Below, piece by piece: positions 9,485 through 21,429 of a DNA stretch of 64,000 nucleotides (within the stretch, counting starts at the first letter, position 1; every line of letters starts with the position of its first letter). The DNA comes from Gordionus sp. m RMFG-2023. Its lineage: Eukaryota > Nematomorpha > Gordioida > Chordodea > Parachordodidae. The DNA lies in the NCBI RefSeq assembly GCF_954871325.1, contig NC_088777.1:22173366-22237365 (forward strand). Reading direction: 5' to 3'. Position numbers and translations under genes: made by a program. Below the pieces are notes generated by a model. That model was not told the DNA's origin. It saw only the letters and a list, made by a program, of their open reading frames with translations, and did no database searches.

Positions 9485-11520
9485 TTACGTTGATCTTTCA
9501 TCGACTCTCTAGTGCTCGATAGAACTCTCTTTATTGTAGAGAAAGAGGCAACACAAGAAGCCGTTGGTGCCTTATTGATGATGGCTGCTGAGTAGCATTT
9601 ATACAATTCTTTAAATGTAATGATGAATCGAATATTGGTAATCTGTATTCCGAAATTGCTTTGTAGAATGGATAATAGTAGTAGAGATTTAGCTCAATTT
9701 ATATATAAGAATTTAATTAATCAATTGAAAAAATTTTCTTTATTTGATAAAATAATATGAAAAAAATCCATCATAAGTAAAAATTAAACTGATTTCTTTT
9801 ATTAAATAACAAATTTTTATGATGTAAAAATAACTGATTCAAATGTAATTTTCTCATGAGCTTTATATACAAAAAACATATATTGGTTATAAAACTTAGA
9901 TGCAAACTCATATTAACAATTTAAACGTAATATAAATTGAGTAATGATAAAAATAAAAGTTAATAATTAAGGTTCTGAAACATATCTGCAAACTCATATT
10001 AACAATTTAAAGGTAATATAAATTGAGTAATAATAAAAATAAAAGTTAATATAGAATACAATTTGCAAATATGTAATAAAATGCATGATGATATTTTTTT
10101 ATACATAATATTTAGGATATTTTTAAATTATGTGTTTCTTTAACTTCCGCAGCTAATAATCCTTTAGCTATTTTCATTTCATGATGTATCGTTTCCATAT
10201 TTAAGTTTAATAATGATTCTAAGGGGGTCCAATTATCTGATAAAAAATAATCAAGGTCAAAGGGGGACAATGTATTAAAACATGACAGATTATTATAGTC
10301 ATCTTGTGTAAATCTATCTAAAAAACGATCAACACAAATTAAGCAATAATTTCATAATAATTCATTTTTAAAGAACTCAAATTGGAGTCTTTTTCACAAT
10401 CAAATTGTAATTTGGTCTCGACTAAAAAATCTTAAAAATTTATAGGCGTTTTACGTACCCTTGATGATTTGTGAGGATGAGATTAAATTTTTCTAAAAGT
10501 TTTTCAGTTTTAATTCTAATCAAATTAAAAAGAATTATCGCTTCTTTTATTTTTTAATGTATGGGATCAATACAATTTTTAGCATCCACTAGATTGTACC
10601 TACTAATTGTAATTATTTTTTTAGTAGATCTATTGTTATTATATCTCATAAATTATAATGGCTAATATAACGTAATTTATATTAACACATTGAGATAGAC
10701 CAGAGGTTTCGACTAATCATGAGTGGAAACCTCTGAATTAAGAGTTCTATTTGATAAGTAAAATAATACTTCACCAAGTGCCTCAAAATTATCATAAATG
10801 ATGCTAGATGTTTTTAAATGACCAGTCCACCTCTGGTCTAAAAGTCTCTTAAGATATTATCTGTATATTTACGGGATAGTTTAAAATGTCTAAAAAATTA
10901 TAAAATACATTAGATAAATTAAAAAAATTAGAAATTATAACAATATTATACCAATTTTGAATCTTGTGGTTGTAGCATATAAAAGGAACTTTTTTTATTA
11001 ATTTTTTTTGAAGGATTTACACTCCTTATTTTGATCAGACATGACGTTTGCACCATCATATACCTGGCTTATTATATTCGTTGAATTAATATTTAACTCG
11101 TTAAGTTGCTTTAAAATGCAATCAGTGATGCTTTCAGTAGAAAGACACTGTAAATTAATAATTCCTGTTAAATTTTCTTGAATTTCTCCAGAAAAAATAT
11201 AGCGAATATTAATAGATTTTCTCAATGATGCAACTTTTGCCTCATCAGCCTTAATAGAAAAAATCGCACTCACTTTTGTTATATTTATCTGAGATATTTC
11301 AAGCACCATATCTTCCATAATATATATTACTTCCTTTTGAATCTTGGATGATGTATATTGGGCATTTTTAAGTATTTCAAAATTTTATATAATCCAAGAT
11401 CTTTTTGGATGGTGTATGAAACATTGCTATAAATAATCCAGAAGAATAAATTATGTTTTCATCTTTTGCAGCATACGTATTTTTGTTGAACCAATCCCAT
11501 GAAAAGGTAGCTCCTATATG
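9485..11520 (-). pseudogene. hAT-1 transposase remains (ZMYM-like group)
   Basis: Minus-strand order from the N-terminal side: 11318-10998 contains FSIKADEAKVASLRKSINIR with the first catalytic-type acidic residues (ADE), a G.I.E..TGIINL stretch, ITDCILKQLNELNI and SQVYDGANVMS, the conserved YDGA.NMSG block. Then 10320-10130 reads RFTQDDYNNLSCFNTLSPFD and LNMETIHHEMKIAKGLLAAE. The C-terminal dimerisation helix PTASCVASFSTIKRVLSSTR lies near 9590-9510 and is followed by a GTAAGT donor. The blocks are in family order but separated by stops and gaps. Inactive. Confidence 0.75.
9900..10055 (+). repeat. 87-bp tandem duplication inside hAT-1
   Basis: TGCAAACTCATATTAACAAT starts at 9901 and again at 9988, with the following 50 bp nearly identical. 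Two units only, in the non-coding part of hAT-1. Confidence 0.8.
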
Positions 11521-12026
11521 CTAAGAAATAGAATCAAATCAAATATTGATTTAAGATAGTAAAGTTTATATTATCACTTTTATTTTTAAAAAACTTCAAT
11601 GCACAGTTATAAAAATAAAACACAACAATGATGAAAATACTATTTAAAAGAATATTAAAATTATAATTGACATACTATATCTATATTAAAATATCTTCGT
11701 CAACGACTATCCATAGCGATTCTCAAAGCTATTTATATCAGTTTCAATGGTAGTCTTCTAGCCAAAGAGCTATCCTAAACAACACTCACGTCCCTTTTTC
11801 ATTTTTGTTACCCTGCGCCACACCATCTCCGTTCTTTTTTTTTATAGTATTATTATATATTATAATAATATATTTTTGTTTTATAAAAAATTGATTTCGT
11901 TTTGGATGATGAAAAATAAAAGTTTATTAATAAATTTAAAAAAAAAAAAAAATTAAAATATATAATTAAAAGAAGAGAAATTAAAAAATAATTTAAATTA
12001 ATATATTTAGGTATGGTCGGCGGGGC

Positions 12027-12152
12027 TTAATGACCCATGTATGGATATTCAGTCGGATCGACAAATTTCAATTGATATTCTTTGCCGAAGGTAAAGCCTA
12101 CTTTTGGATCCCCTGTGATTAAACGTGACCTTATTACGGTTAATTTGTTGCC
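12027..12152 (-). other. Unassigned short ORF inside hAT-1
   Basis: Minus-strand open stretch of 41 codons ending in TAA (12029-12027), with balanced codon use and higher G+C than its surroundings. It includes LTVIRSRLITGDPKVGFTFG and KEYQLKFVDPTEYPYMGH. I recognise no family. It lies about 350 bp inside the right end of hAT-1, where the N-terminal side of the transposase would be. It may be an unrecognised transposase exon or a captured foreign fragment. Confidence 0.35.
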
Positions 12153-12505
12153 TTACCAAAATTGTTGTTATCTCAGTATTTTCTTTATAATTCTAAAAAT
12201 TTCACCTCTGTTTTAAATAACTAGTTATATTATAATTATTATTGTATTGAACCATAATAAATAAAATAATTATCATTGAAATAAGTGCAATTTAAACGTG
12301 ATAAGCGCCTATATAATGTCATACATAAACACACATGAAAATGATAAAATAATGAATGATGATTTATTATTGGATAAAAATAAAACAGGATAGAAAGAAA
12401 TTTACAAACTAGACATGTTTTAAAAATATAAAAACAATATATTTAAAAAAAATTTTTTTGGGAAGGCCTGCCCCCCCTGCCCACGTGGCTAGCTCTGGTT
12501 TTATT

Positions 12506-13261
12506 ATTATCAAAATGTTCCTGATGATTTATTTTTTAATATATCGATCAATCAATAAAAAAACTGAATAATTGGCAAAAGGACACCAAAGGGCCTGATA
12601 AAAAAAATATTCCAATTTATTATTTTTCCCGTAGCAATTTATAATTAATAACCCATGTATATTAATTTTATTAAAACATTAAATGATTTTAGTGTTACTG
12701 AATCAGCTAAATCCTAATAGCCCAACTAAGTCTTGAGGCAAGAGCATATTATTTCCAAGATTGAGTGATTCTTTAAGTTTAAACCTTGAACTAAAATGAT
12801 AGTTTTCCCTTAAAAATTTGGGTTAGCCATTTTAAAGTTAGCTCAAAACTTGTTAAAAAATAGAAATATTTATCACCATATTTGTTAGCGTGAACCTCAC
12901 TCTATATTTTAAATAAAGCTGATAGCGGCCGCATCTTATAAATATTTTATAAAAATATTAAAAATATATAAAAAGGAAACCTTTTGTTTGTTTATCTACT
13001 TACTTTAGCTACAAAAAAAGTATGTAAAATAATTTTGACTATAAAAATTTTAATTTTTATAACATTAATAAGTTGAAAGGAGATTCAAATAACTGAAAAT
13101 ATATTAAAATTTTTTGGCTGGGGGGTCAGCTCCTCTAAAAATGTAGAAAGTGGATTAGAAATAAAAATAAAACTGACGGGAAGGCTTACTTTCTTGTAGC
13201 CCCCTCGCAATATACCCCTTATTATAATATTTATATAAAATATCAGAGTTATAAACCCTAC
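12506..13261. other. No gene supported
   Basis: AT-rich DNA between hAT-1 and the nested hAT cluster. A GGCTGGGGGGTCAGC patch at about 13119 resembles a hAT terminus but has no partner. Confidence 0.35.
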
Positions 13262-13929
13262 CTTTAAAAGTACTCTACCGCCATCGCTATTTGTCAAAAA
13301 AAGTACCACGCTAATAGCTACTATTTTTTAAAAGTATTTTTGGCTACTTTTTAGGCTAATTTTTTGTAAAAAAAATTTGGAAATAAATTTGTTTTATTTT
13401 TACTTATTATGTAATTATCATTGGCGTACGCAGCGGGGGGGGGCAGGGAGACAAATCCCCCCCCCATCCCCAAAGCCAAAAAATGCAGATGCCGGATATA
13501 TTTTTCAAAAATATTTTTGTTTAGAGTGTTGTGCAGATTTAGTTTAAACATTTCCATATTTTTTATTTCGTTTGTAAATAAAAATTTTAACTTGTAAAAA
13601 TTGATAAGAATATATAAATATGTTATTTTAACAACTTTTTACAAGTCAAATAATTTTATTTTCAAATAAATTAATAAATATGGAAATGTTTTGAATTAAA
13701 TTTACACAGTACATATTAATTTATATTTGTTAATATTTATTCCTATCTCATATTAAATATATATTTAATTACATTTATTATCACATTCATAACTAAGTTT
13801 ATCAATTAATTTCGATTTCAAGTTTTCCGGCATAATATTATCTTATTATTTTCAAATTTTTAGTGGCGTAATATTTATCTACCATTTTTAAATTTCTAGT
13901 CAAATAATAATTATTCTGAAATTGTCCAA

Positions 13930-15226
13930 CAGGGAGAAAGAAATTGCAACCTTGTCCTACGAGATAGAGTCTCCGCCATCAAGCAGTAACATATGGAGTT
14001 AGAAGAGCCTATTATTTGCTATTACTGAAATATCACAATGGTCTGAAAGAAATTTTTTCTTAGAAGCAATAAAATTATTGGATTTAATGCTTATTCCAAA
14101 TTTTTTTCTCATTAGAATGTACAACTATTTTATGTATTACTTTTCAAAAACATGATGACTTGATTAAGAAGATGAGAATAGCGGAGAGCATTTTATTAGA
14201 ATTCAAGGAAATTAGGGCTAATGTTTATGAAGAATTTTATGTTTTATATGTTATTGATAAGTCAAAAGCAGAGCTATACCTGTTTAATATTTGTCTCACT
14301 CGACTTGCAGCAAGGCAAGCTCATAGTTAAAACATTAATATAGGATCAGTAGAAGAGTATATCTTAGATACAAATACATTTATAAACCAAATAAATGAAT
14401 GGTTTTTAATTCATTATGCAGCACTTACCAATCTGCAAACATTATCCATAAATGCCTTCACAACCTTTTTCAGATGGTGATAGAAAAAAAATATTTGTTG
14501 GATTTTTATCATGAAGATGTTAAAGTATCTTATGATGCCTTATTAGCTGAATAACTATGTTTACAAGATTAACTATGGTTGATACAGTCCCAAAAAATGC
14601 TATGGATGCTCTGCATTATTTCAAACACATTTTAGATTATATTCCCAATGTATTAAAAGGGTTTATATATTAGCAACTCTTCCCAATAGTAAACTAATGA
14701 GAGAACATTCTCTTTTTTAAGAAGAATAACAGAGCCCTGCAGAGGTGCCATTTGGGCACGACCCGGATTTTTTTAAAGATTTTTACGGCTAAGCTCAATT
14801 TTCAGGCCCGGCCCGGCCTTTTTTAAAATAAAATTTTCAGGCCCGACCCGGATTTTTTTAAAATAAATTATATTTATTTTTGATTTTTATAGCTAATAAT
14901 AACGATTTCAAATATAGGCTGTTTTAAAATAACAGTCCGACCCGGATATTTTTTTAAAAAAAATTTTCAGGCCCGGCCTAGATGTTTTTTTATAAAATTC
15001 AGGCTCAGCCCGGGTGTTTTTTTTTAAAAATTTCGGGCCCGGCCATACGGTCCGGCCCGGGGGTCGGGCCTGCAGGTCTCTGAAAAACATACCTAGAAGT
15101 ACAACTTTTGAAAGTAGATTGAAAGGTTTGGATCTTTTGAATATTCATAGGCATTTGACAACAAGCAAGGATGAGATAATTGAAAAATTAGCTCATTCCC
15201 AACGAAGATTGGATTTTACATTGTAA
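13930..15226 (+). pseudogene. hAT-2a transposase remains
   Basis: Plus-strand pieces matching the hAT-2b protein: KKMRIAESILLEFKEIRANV (about 14165), LYVIDKSKAELYLFN, ARQAHS then NINIGSVEEYI (about 14310-14360), and after the MITE FESRLKGLDLLNIHRHLTTS (about 15105-15165), the C-terminal dimerisation region. ZMYM1-like hAT group. Many stops; the MITE sits where the RRI-KTYLRST motif lies in hAT-2b. Confidence 0.7.
14730..15082. mobile_element. 353-bp MITE inside hAT-2a
   Basis: Starts CAGAGCCCTGCAGAGG and its right end reads inward CAGAGACCTGCAGGCC, giving inverted ends of about 13 bp. The interior repeats GC-rich CAGGCCCGGCCC blocks separated by A/T runs. The boundary is fixed by comparison with hAT-2b, where the same site reads uninterrupted AAGAAGAATAAAAACATACC. 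The target duplication is unclear (at most AA), so the superfamily is open. Confidence 0.75.
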
Positions 15227-15655
15227 ATATATAACATACGAAATACAATTATTCCCTAAGCTTTTTGTGTATTAATTTATATTTCTAACATTTAAATTTT
15301 TTATACTTTATATATAAATTTTAAATCTCAAAAAATTCAAATTTCTATTTTGGGTCATTTAAGTGATTCTTTACATATAATTTTTTTATAATTCACATTT
15401 TAAAATTGTGTATTAGAAATAGTTATTGGTCCTAATAAATTTATGCTTGATATTTTTAAAAAACAATAATATTTCTTAAAAAATTTTATTATCCCCCCCC
15501 CCAGACCAAATTCCTGCGTACGCGTATGGTAATTATATAGTATATAAAACATAAAAATCAACATTTATAAATATTTAAATATAGTTAGTTTTGATTATAA
15601 TAAAATTATGTAAAAAGACTATAATTTATGTTGTAAAAATAACTATTTATGGTAA

Positions 15656-16080
15656 TATTCATTTATTATTTATTTTTTTGCATTTTAATAATAAAATCAT
15701 TTCTATACTATCATTCTCAAGTCTAAAGCGACGATCATAAAGTATAAGTTTCGACTAACTAAATAATCTCTCAACACTAGCACTTGATAGCAAGGCTACA
15801 TTTAATTTTATATACTTATTTTTTATATAAGAAAATTTATCAAAAATACTCATGAGTATTTTTAGGTTTAAAAAACGCGTCTAAAGGATTTTCTATTATA
15901 TTAGAATCCTTTATTTCAAAATTAAAAGTCATTTTTGTGGTTGTAAGGGTACTATCCAGCTTTACCATGAGCCTATTACGTTGATCTTTAGCATCATCGA
16001 AATTGTTATATGTCCAGTTTAGTTTAAAATTGGGATGTATCATAAATTTTATTTGCATGTACATCCCATCTCTGGCATTC
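15656..16080 (-). pseudogene. hAT-3 transposase C-terminus
   Basis: Minus strand: IHPNFKLNWTYNNFDDAKDQ, NRLMVKLDSTLTTTKMT, then NVALLSSASVERLFS and KLILYDRRFRLENDS near 15810-15720. The SSASVERLFS...RR.RL motif is the hATC dimerisation domain. Matches the copy at 60283-60735. Broken by stops. Confidence 0.7.
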
Positions 16081-16379
16081 TATTATCCTTTTGAGGACTT
16101 ATGCTACAGATCTTCTTTTTAAAGTCTTAGAATCTAGCCTATGGCTTGCAATTCCCAAATAAGCTCTAAAAATATTAATATCAGATTAATTTATAAATAT
16201 AAATAAGTTTTTACTATCTGTTATGTGTCCAAATATCTGCCGTGGTACATATATAGGATATTTCTGACAACTCTGCTATTCAAGCATCTTTCATCACTTC
16301 AAAGTAATCTGCTATCTTAATCATTAGTATCTGGTAACATAAAATTGTTGTACCAGGGGATTGTTTTATAATCATCATG

Positions 16380-16660
16380 ATACAGGGTTTCCTATTCAAA
16401 AAAGGAAAAGTCCTAATCAAAAAAGGAAAAGTTTCAATCATAAAAGGAAAAAGTAATCGAAAAAGGAAAAGGCCCAAACAAAAAAGGAAGTCAATCAAGA
16501 AAGGAAAAGTCCCAAAGGTTTAGGAAAAAGTCCGATCAAAAAAGGAAAAGGTTTAATCAAAAAAGGAAAAGTGTCAAACAAAAAAGGAAAAGCATCAAAA
16601 AAGGAAAATTCACAAAAGGAAAGGAAAAGTGTCAATCAAAAAAGAGAAATTCCCATTCAA
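16380..16660 (+). repeat. Purine-rich minisatellite, about 20-bp unit
   Basis: Roughly 13 degenerate copies of a unit like AATCAAAAAAGGAAAAGTCC with length variation. Strongly purine-rich on the plus strand. Its minus-strand ORF (16498-16280) is a by-product. Confidence 0.8.
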
Positions 16661-17519
16661 AATTATTTTTTAAAATATTTTCTTGTTAATTTTTCTTAAA
16701 TTTTTATTTATTTTTTTTACTCCTTCTTATTTTATTTCTAACTATTTACGATTTCTTTTCTTTATTTTTCTTACTATCTTTTCTCAATTTATTTTTATTC
16801 ACAATTTTGATAATTCAATTGCGGTTTGACTAAACTGTAAATGCTTAGGTAAAAATTTTCATATATTATCTATTATTTGTTGTGAGATTCATTTTCCTAT
16901 GATATAAATAACTTATAAAATATAAATTATTAGATATATTCAAAATAAAGAAATATACATTAATCATGCGCGTACGCAGGAATTTGGTGTGGGAAGGGGG
17001 GGGGGGGGGTGATTAAAAATTTTTAAAATAAAATCATTGTTATTTAAAAATATAAAGCATAGATTTTTTTAGGACTAATAACTATTTCTAATACAGAATT
17101 TTAAATTAATGTGAATTATAAAAAATAAATATATATACCGGCATATAGAAAACTATAAAATAAATGCGAATTAAAAAAATATTAAACAGATATAACCGGC
17201 GGCATATGAAAAGCTATAATTTAAATGTGAATTATAAATAAGTAAATATAACCAGCATATAAATCAGAAATCACTATAAAATAAATGACCCAAAATAGAA
17301 ATTTAAATTTGAGCCTTTAAAATTTATATATAAAGTATAAATTTAAATGTTGGAAATATAAATTATTACACAAGTTTCTTAGGAATAATTGTATTTTGTA
17401 TGTAATAACTTAAAAAGTATTCATGAAAAAATATAATTAAAATATTAATTCGCACATAAAATAATTAAGGAGCATATTATAAATTTATATGTAAAATCCA
17501 ATCTTCATTGAGATTGGGT

Positions 17520-18671
17520 TTATTGTTCAATTATCTCATCTGTGCTTGGCGACAAATGCCTACGAATATTCAAAAGGGCCAAACCATTCAATATATTGTC
17601 AGAAGTTGTACTCCTTAGGTATGTTTTTATTCTTCTTAAAGAAGGGAATGTTCTCTCATTAGTTGCAGTACTACTGTGAAGTGTTGCTAATATATATAAT
17701 TTATTATACATTGGGAAAATAATCTTAAAGATATTTGAAATGATGCAAAGCATTTTTTGGGACTATATGTTTGAAATGATGCAAAGCATGCATAGCATTT
17801 TTTGGGACTATATGTTTGAAATGATGCAAAGCATGCATAGCATTTTTTGGGACTATATCAACCATAGTTAATCTTTTATATACTATAGTTGGCATTCAGC
17901 TAATAAGGCATCATAAGATACTTTAACATCTTCATGAAAAAAATCTGATAAATATTTTATTTTTTTTCTATTACTATCTGAAAAAGGTTGGTAAGGCTTT
18001 TGTGGAAGTAATATCTGTAGACTGCTAAGTGCTGCCTGATGAATTAAAACCCGTTCTATTTGGGTTAAAAATGTATCTAAGAGAGGGATAAAGACATTTA
18101 TTTTATAATACTCTTCTACTGACCCTATATTAATGTTAGGACGATAAGCTTGCCTCGCTGCAAACCGAGGGAGCAAATGTTAATCTCATTTAGCTCTGCT
18201 TTTGACTCAAAAATAACATATAAAATATGAAATTCTTCAATAACATTAGCCATAACTTTCCTGAGTTCTAATAATATGCTCTCCGCTATTCTCATCGTTT
18301 CAATCAAGTCAATGTTATGTTTTTAAAAATACATAATATATATTCTAATGAGAAAAAAAAGTAAGTATTGAAACCAATGATATGCTTGCTTCTGAGGATA
18401 TATCTTTCAGGTGTGATTTTCCAGTAAGAGCATAATAATCAACTCTTCTAACTCTATAAAAGCTGTTTTGATGGCAAAGACTCCATCTCGTTGGACAAGC
18501 TTTTTGCAATGTCTTTCTCCTTGTTGGACAAGGAGCTTCAGAAATAATTCTGTTTACAGAATCTCCTAATGCTTGAAATTTTACAAGACCACGAAAATTA
18601 CCTTCATTATAATTATTATTGAAATTCAAGCTTCCTGAATCCAAATGACCATGTAATTCTGGGCCCTGCAA
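17520..18671 (-). pseudogene. hAT-2b transposase (ZMYM1-like), decayed
   Basis: Minus strand. From the N-terminal side: GNFRGLVKFQALGDSV (18615-18570), PTRRKTLQKACPTRWS, then IETMRIAESILLELRKVMAN (18305-18245), FAARQAYRPNINIGSVEEYY (18170-18110), NVFIPLLDTFLTQIERVLIH, QILLPQKPYQPFSDSNRKKI, HEDVKVSYDALLAECQL (17935-17884), and the C-terminal dimerisation block STATNERTFPSLRRIKTYLR with NGLALLNIRRHLSPSTDEII (17665-17525). This is the typical ZMYM1-like hAT order; the upstream TTF-type finger and first catalytic region are missing or unrecognisable. Frameshifts at several points, plus a 45-bp in-frame triplication. Confidence 0.8.
17740..17870 (+). repeat. 45-bp tandem repeat inside hAT-2b coding region
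   Basis: GGGACTATATGTTTGAAATG recurs at a spacing of 45 bp. Two full units follow a shorter first one. 45 bp is 15 codons, so the repeat keeps the transposase frame (minus strand KNAMHALHHF-like). Confidence 0.85.
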
Positions 18672-19560
18672 TCCACAATATAGTATAGCCTCAATAGTTA
18701 GCTTGATCTCTATTTTCTTTTTATTTTAATGTCAATGTGTGATAACATGGGTAATTTGAAGAAATAATGGGTTCACCGCGTTTGTGATAAATTTGTTTTA
18801 TTGTCAAAGATTTATCCAGCATCTTTGTACTTGTTGACTTAACTAACAGGACTCATAACTTGCAATAAGCTCCATTGTCTCAGTAGAGAATTCTAACCAC
18901 AACCATCTAGTAAAATAGCTGTTTTGAAATTTTAACTTTCAATTAGCACATAAAGTTTGTGTGAAATTTGAGGGGTAGAATATAAATCTATTATTAAATA
19001 AAATATTAATCTTAGGTATCTTTATTACCTTTTTAAGAAGCTTATGTTTTACTTCTAGGCTAATTATGAAATGTTATAAAATTATTTGTTCTTTTTTACT
19101 TTTTAGTAAGATGACTAGGACATCATCATCAGTGTGTTTAAAAAATTTCTTGTGTCCATAATAATTATTTGACTAGAAAATTGACAAATATTACGACAAG
19201 AAAAACTTGAAATCGAAATTAATTGATAAAATAACTTAGTAAATGAATGTGATAAATAAATGTAATTAAATATATTTAAAACGAAAGAGAATGGATTAAA
19301 TATTATAAAATACAACTTAATATAAACAATAATATTTTTGAAAAATTTATCCGGCATCTACATTTTTTGGCTTTGGGGGGGGGGGATTTGTCCCCCTGCC
19401 CCCCCCCAGCTGCGTACGCCAATGACATTAATAGTTGAATTTTCTTTTATCTCATAATAAATCGTTTAAATCCTTTAATATAATTATATTAAAAATATTG
19501 GTAATTAAATTTTAAATTTCAATAATATTGAATCCGCAAGTTAGCGTGTATTATTATAAA

Positions 19561-20398
19561 ATACTATTATAAAAAAATATAATCATTTAAAAATGTATAT
19601 CAGAATTTACTCCTAAAACATTTAAGGTACATTTTAATAAGCTGAATTATCATAATACGCATGGTGGAGTGTTATATATAATATTTAAAACAAAGTCATG
19701 TCGGTAAAGTATTTTGTTTATATTACGATATAAAATATTATTTTGGGTCAAATGATATTCAATAATACCAAGTTACTATTTAAATAAAATAATTTAAATA
19801 TTATTTATCTTGATTTATCTAAGTATTATAGTAAATGATTAATTTATATTTATATAATTAGAATCATATTTATATAAATTTCACATGATGACATTCATTC
19901 ATTTACCTTTTTTTACCTCATTTTATTAGATTAAAAGATTACAATCACAATAGATTTATTTCTAGTCGTCACACTTAATATATTCAATCAGAAATGGATA
20001 ATCACGTAAGATAATATTTATATTACTTGGGTAGATCCATAAGAATCTAGATACAGATGTGAATAATTAATCTTCAGATACTAGTATTTTTTTCAAAATA
20101 TCAAAAAGATACTTGCATCTAATTATCATTACCAATTAAATTAGATTTGTGAAGAACATAACATATTCATTTAGTAAGAATGAATATTTACAATTATCAA
20201 GCATTTTAATATCAGTAATAGCCCATTCTTAGCATAGATAGGGAAGGGAGACTAGTACTTTTAATGGAAGTTGAAATATTAATTTGTAAAAGAGTATTTA
20301 AAATAGATTTATTATTTTATAAGATAATCAAAATTTTAAAATAATTTAGTATTCGACCTTTGCCATTTTGGCATATATAGCATTTTACCAAAACTAAA
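19561..20398. other. Spacer of the inverted repeat, no gene seen
   Basis: AT-rich, non-coding on inspection of both strands. Confidence 0.4.
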
Positions 20399-20400
20399 TA

Positions 20401-20602
20401 CAGTCAAAACCGTTTAATTGCGAAAGCTTGGGACCGAAATATTTAAAAATTTCGCAATTATCCGATTTTTCGCAATTAACCGATTCGCAATTATAAATGT
20501 AATTTAACATTATACCATAGTAATTATTATCAAAATCGCGGGGTTTTTTCGCATTTAAAAGTTTTTGCACTTAAGCGATATGCAATTAAACGGTTTTGAC
20601 TG
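20401..20602. mobile_element. pogo/Tigger-like MITE, 202 bp
   Basis: Terminal inverted repeats CAGTCAAAACCGTTTAATTG at both ends, flanked by TA on each side (20399-20400, 20603-20604), the target duplication of Tc1/mariner/pogo elements. The inner part repeats TTCGCAATTA-like words several times, giving secondary inverted repeats. No coding capacity. Confidence 0.88.
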
Positions 20603-20604
20603 TA

Positions 20605-21429
20605 AACTTTCAATTGAAGCTGATGAAGATATTACAGTATTATATTTATAAAAAAATTTAATTAATGGAAAGATAATAATTAAGCATTTATAATGTATTT
20701 CAACTTTCTCATAATATAATTTATAACCTCCAGTTCAATGTTATTTGTATTATTGAACTCAGCAACACTTAAAGACCCTTTTCATGGTCATTTAAGCAAT
20801 CAAATTAAATTACTTTAGTGATTAACTTCACAAAACAAAATTTATAGAAAAAGAAATACATGGACGCTTAACCCACCAACAATTCTCATTAGATATAAGC
20901 CTACGTTAAAACCCCAAGTTATTATATCTCAGAATAGCAAATCAAAGTCTTTAGAAATCAACTGAAAATTCTAACAAATACACCTACCCCTCCCCCCTCT
21001 ACATTCTTTACTTAAAATTAATATATCATTTTACAAATAAAATATAATGTAAAATATTCGGAATCCCTTATTTTATATTTTTCCCCTAAAAATGGTAAAT
21101 CTATACATTTTTATGCTAGGTGTAAATAATCTACAAACATTATATGTTCGATAACATTTTTCTATGATATCTTATTTATTTATTGTAATAATGGCAATAA
21201 AAACAAATTGGCTATTTAGGGAAAATATCAATAGAAAGTATGCAAAAATTAATTTATCTTAGATTAACCATTAAAATGTGATCATATGTAATTTATAAAG
21301 ACCCATATTTGTTCTTGCAATTTTTCGAATCAATTTTTGATAGATAATATATGGAATTTAGCTTACTTTTTAATTAATAATACAATATGATTTTAGAATA
21401 TAATATAACTAAAAATAATTTTAAATTTT
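20605..21429. other. Spacer of the inverted repeat, no gene seen
   Basis: AT-rich, no ORF or motif that I can support. Confidence 0.4.

Larger units (their letters stand above)
9169..12497 (-). mobile_element. hAT-1 DNA transposon
   Basis: Left end CAGGGCCGTAGCCAGG; the right end reads inward as CAGAGCTAGCCACGTGG, so the terminal inverted repeats are short and imperfect. Flanking 8-bp duplications are GTTTTACT (9161-9168) and GTTTTATT (12498-12505), one mismatch, as expected for hAT. Transposase remains lie on the minus strand. The interior has a 28-bp-scale AT repeat (9295-9395) and an 87-bp tandem duplication (9900-10055). Confidence 0.85.
13419..15528 (+). mobile_element. hAT-2a DNA transposon
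   Basis: Ends CATTGGCGTACGCAGC and, read inward from the right, CATACGCGTACGCAGGAATT. Flanked by a perfect 8-bp duplication GTAATTAT (13411-13418 and 15529-15536). Poly-G and poly-C runs lie just inside the termini. Same family as hAT-2b at 16965-19424, in the opposite orientation. A 353-bp MITE interrupts its coding region. Confidence 0.9.
13262..16080 (-). mobile_element. hAT-3 fragment, split by hAT-2a
   Basis: The left part (about 13262-13418) carries the CTACCGCCATCGCTA and TAATAGCTACT subterminal words also seen at 60055-60170, and the right part (15537-16080) carries the C-terminal transposase. The two parts are separated exactly by hAT-2a and its GTAATTAT duplication. The true outer ends were not found, so the limits are approximate. 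Confidence 0.65.
16965..19424 (-). mobile_element. hAT-2b DNA transposon
   Basis: Ends CATGCGCGTACGCAGGAA and, read inward from the right, CATTGGCGTACGCAGCTGG. Perfect 8-bp duplication ACATTAAT at 16957-16964 and 19425-19432. G-runs and C-runs lie just inside each end, as in hAT-2a and hAT-2c. The unoccupied target is seen in the right arm of the inverted repeat near 21555. Confidence 0.93.
16790..19560 (+). repeat. Left arm of a large inverted repeat, split by hAT-2b
   Basis: 16790-16964 together with 19425-19560 is the reverse complement of 21430-21765. Shared landmarks: AACTGTAAATGCTTAGGTAA, GATTCATTTTCCTATGATAT, CATTAATAGTTGAATTTTC, and a CCGCAAG-bearing end. The left arm holds hAT-2b at ACATTAAT; the right arm does not. 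The repeat carries no coding sequence that I can see. Confidence 0.8.

Noticed and set aside
10705-10845. Possible tiny MITE with CAGAGGT ends
   Set aside because: CAGAGGTTT and CACCTCTG ends and a local hairpin are present, but no target duplication and no second copy in the window.
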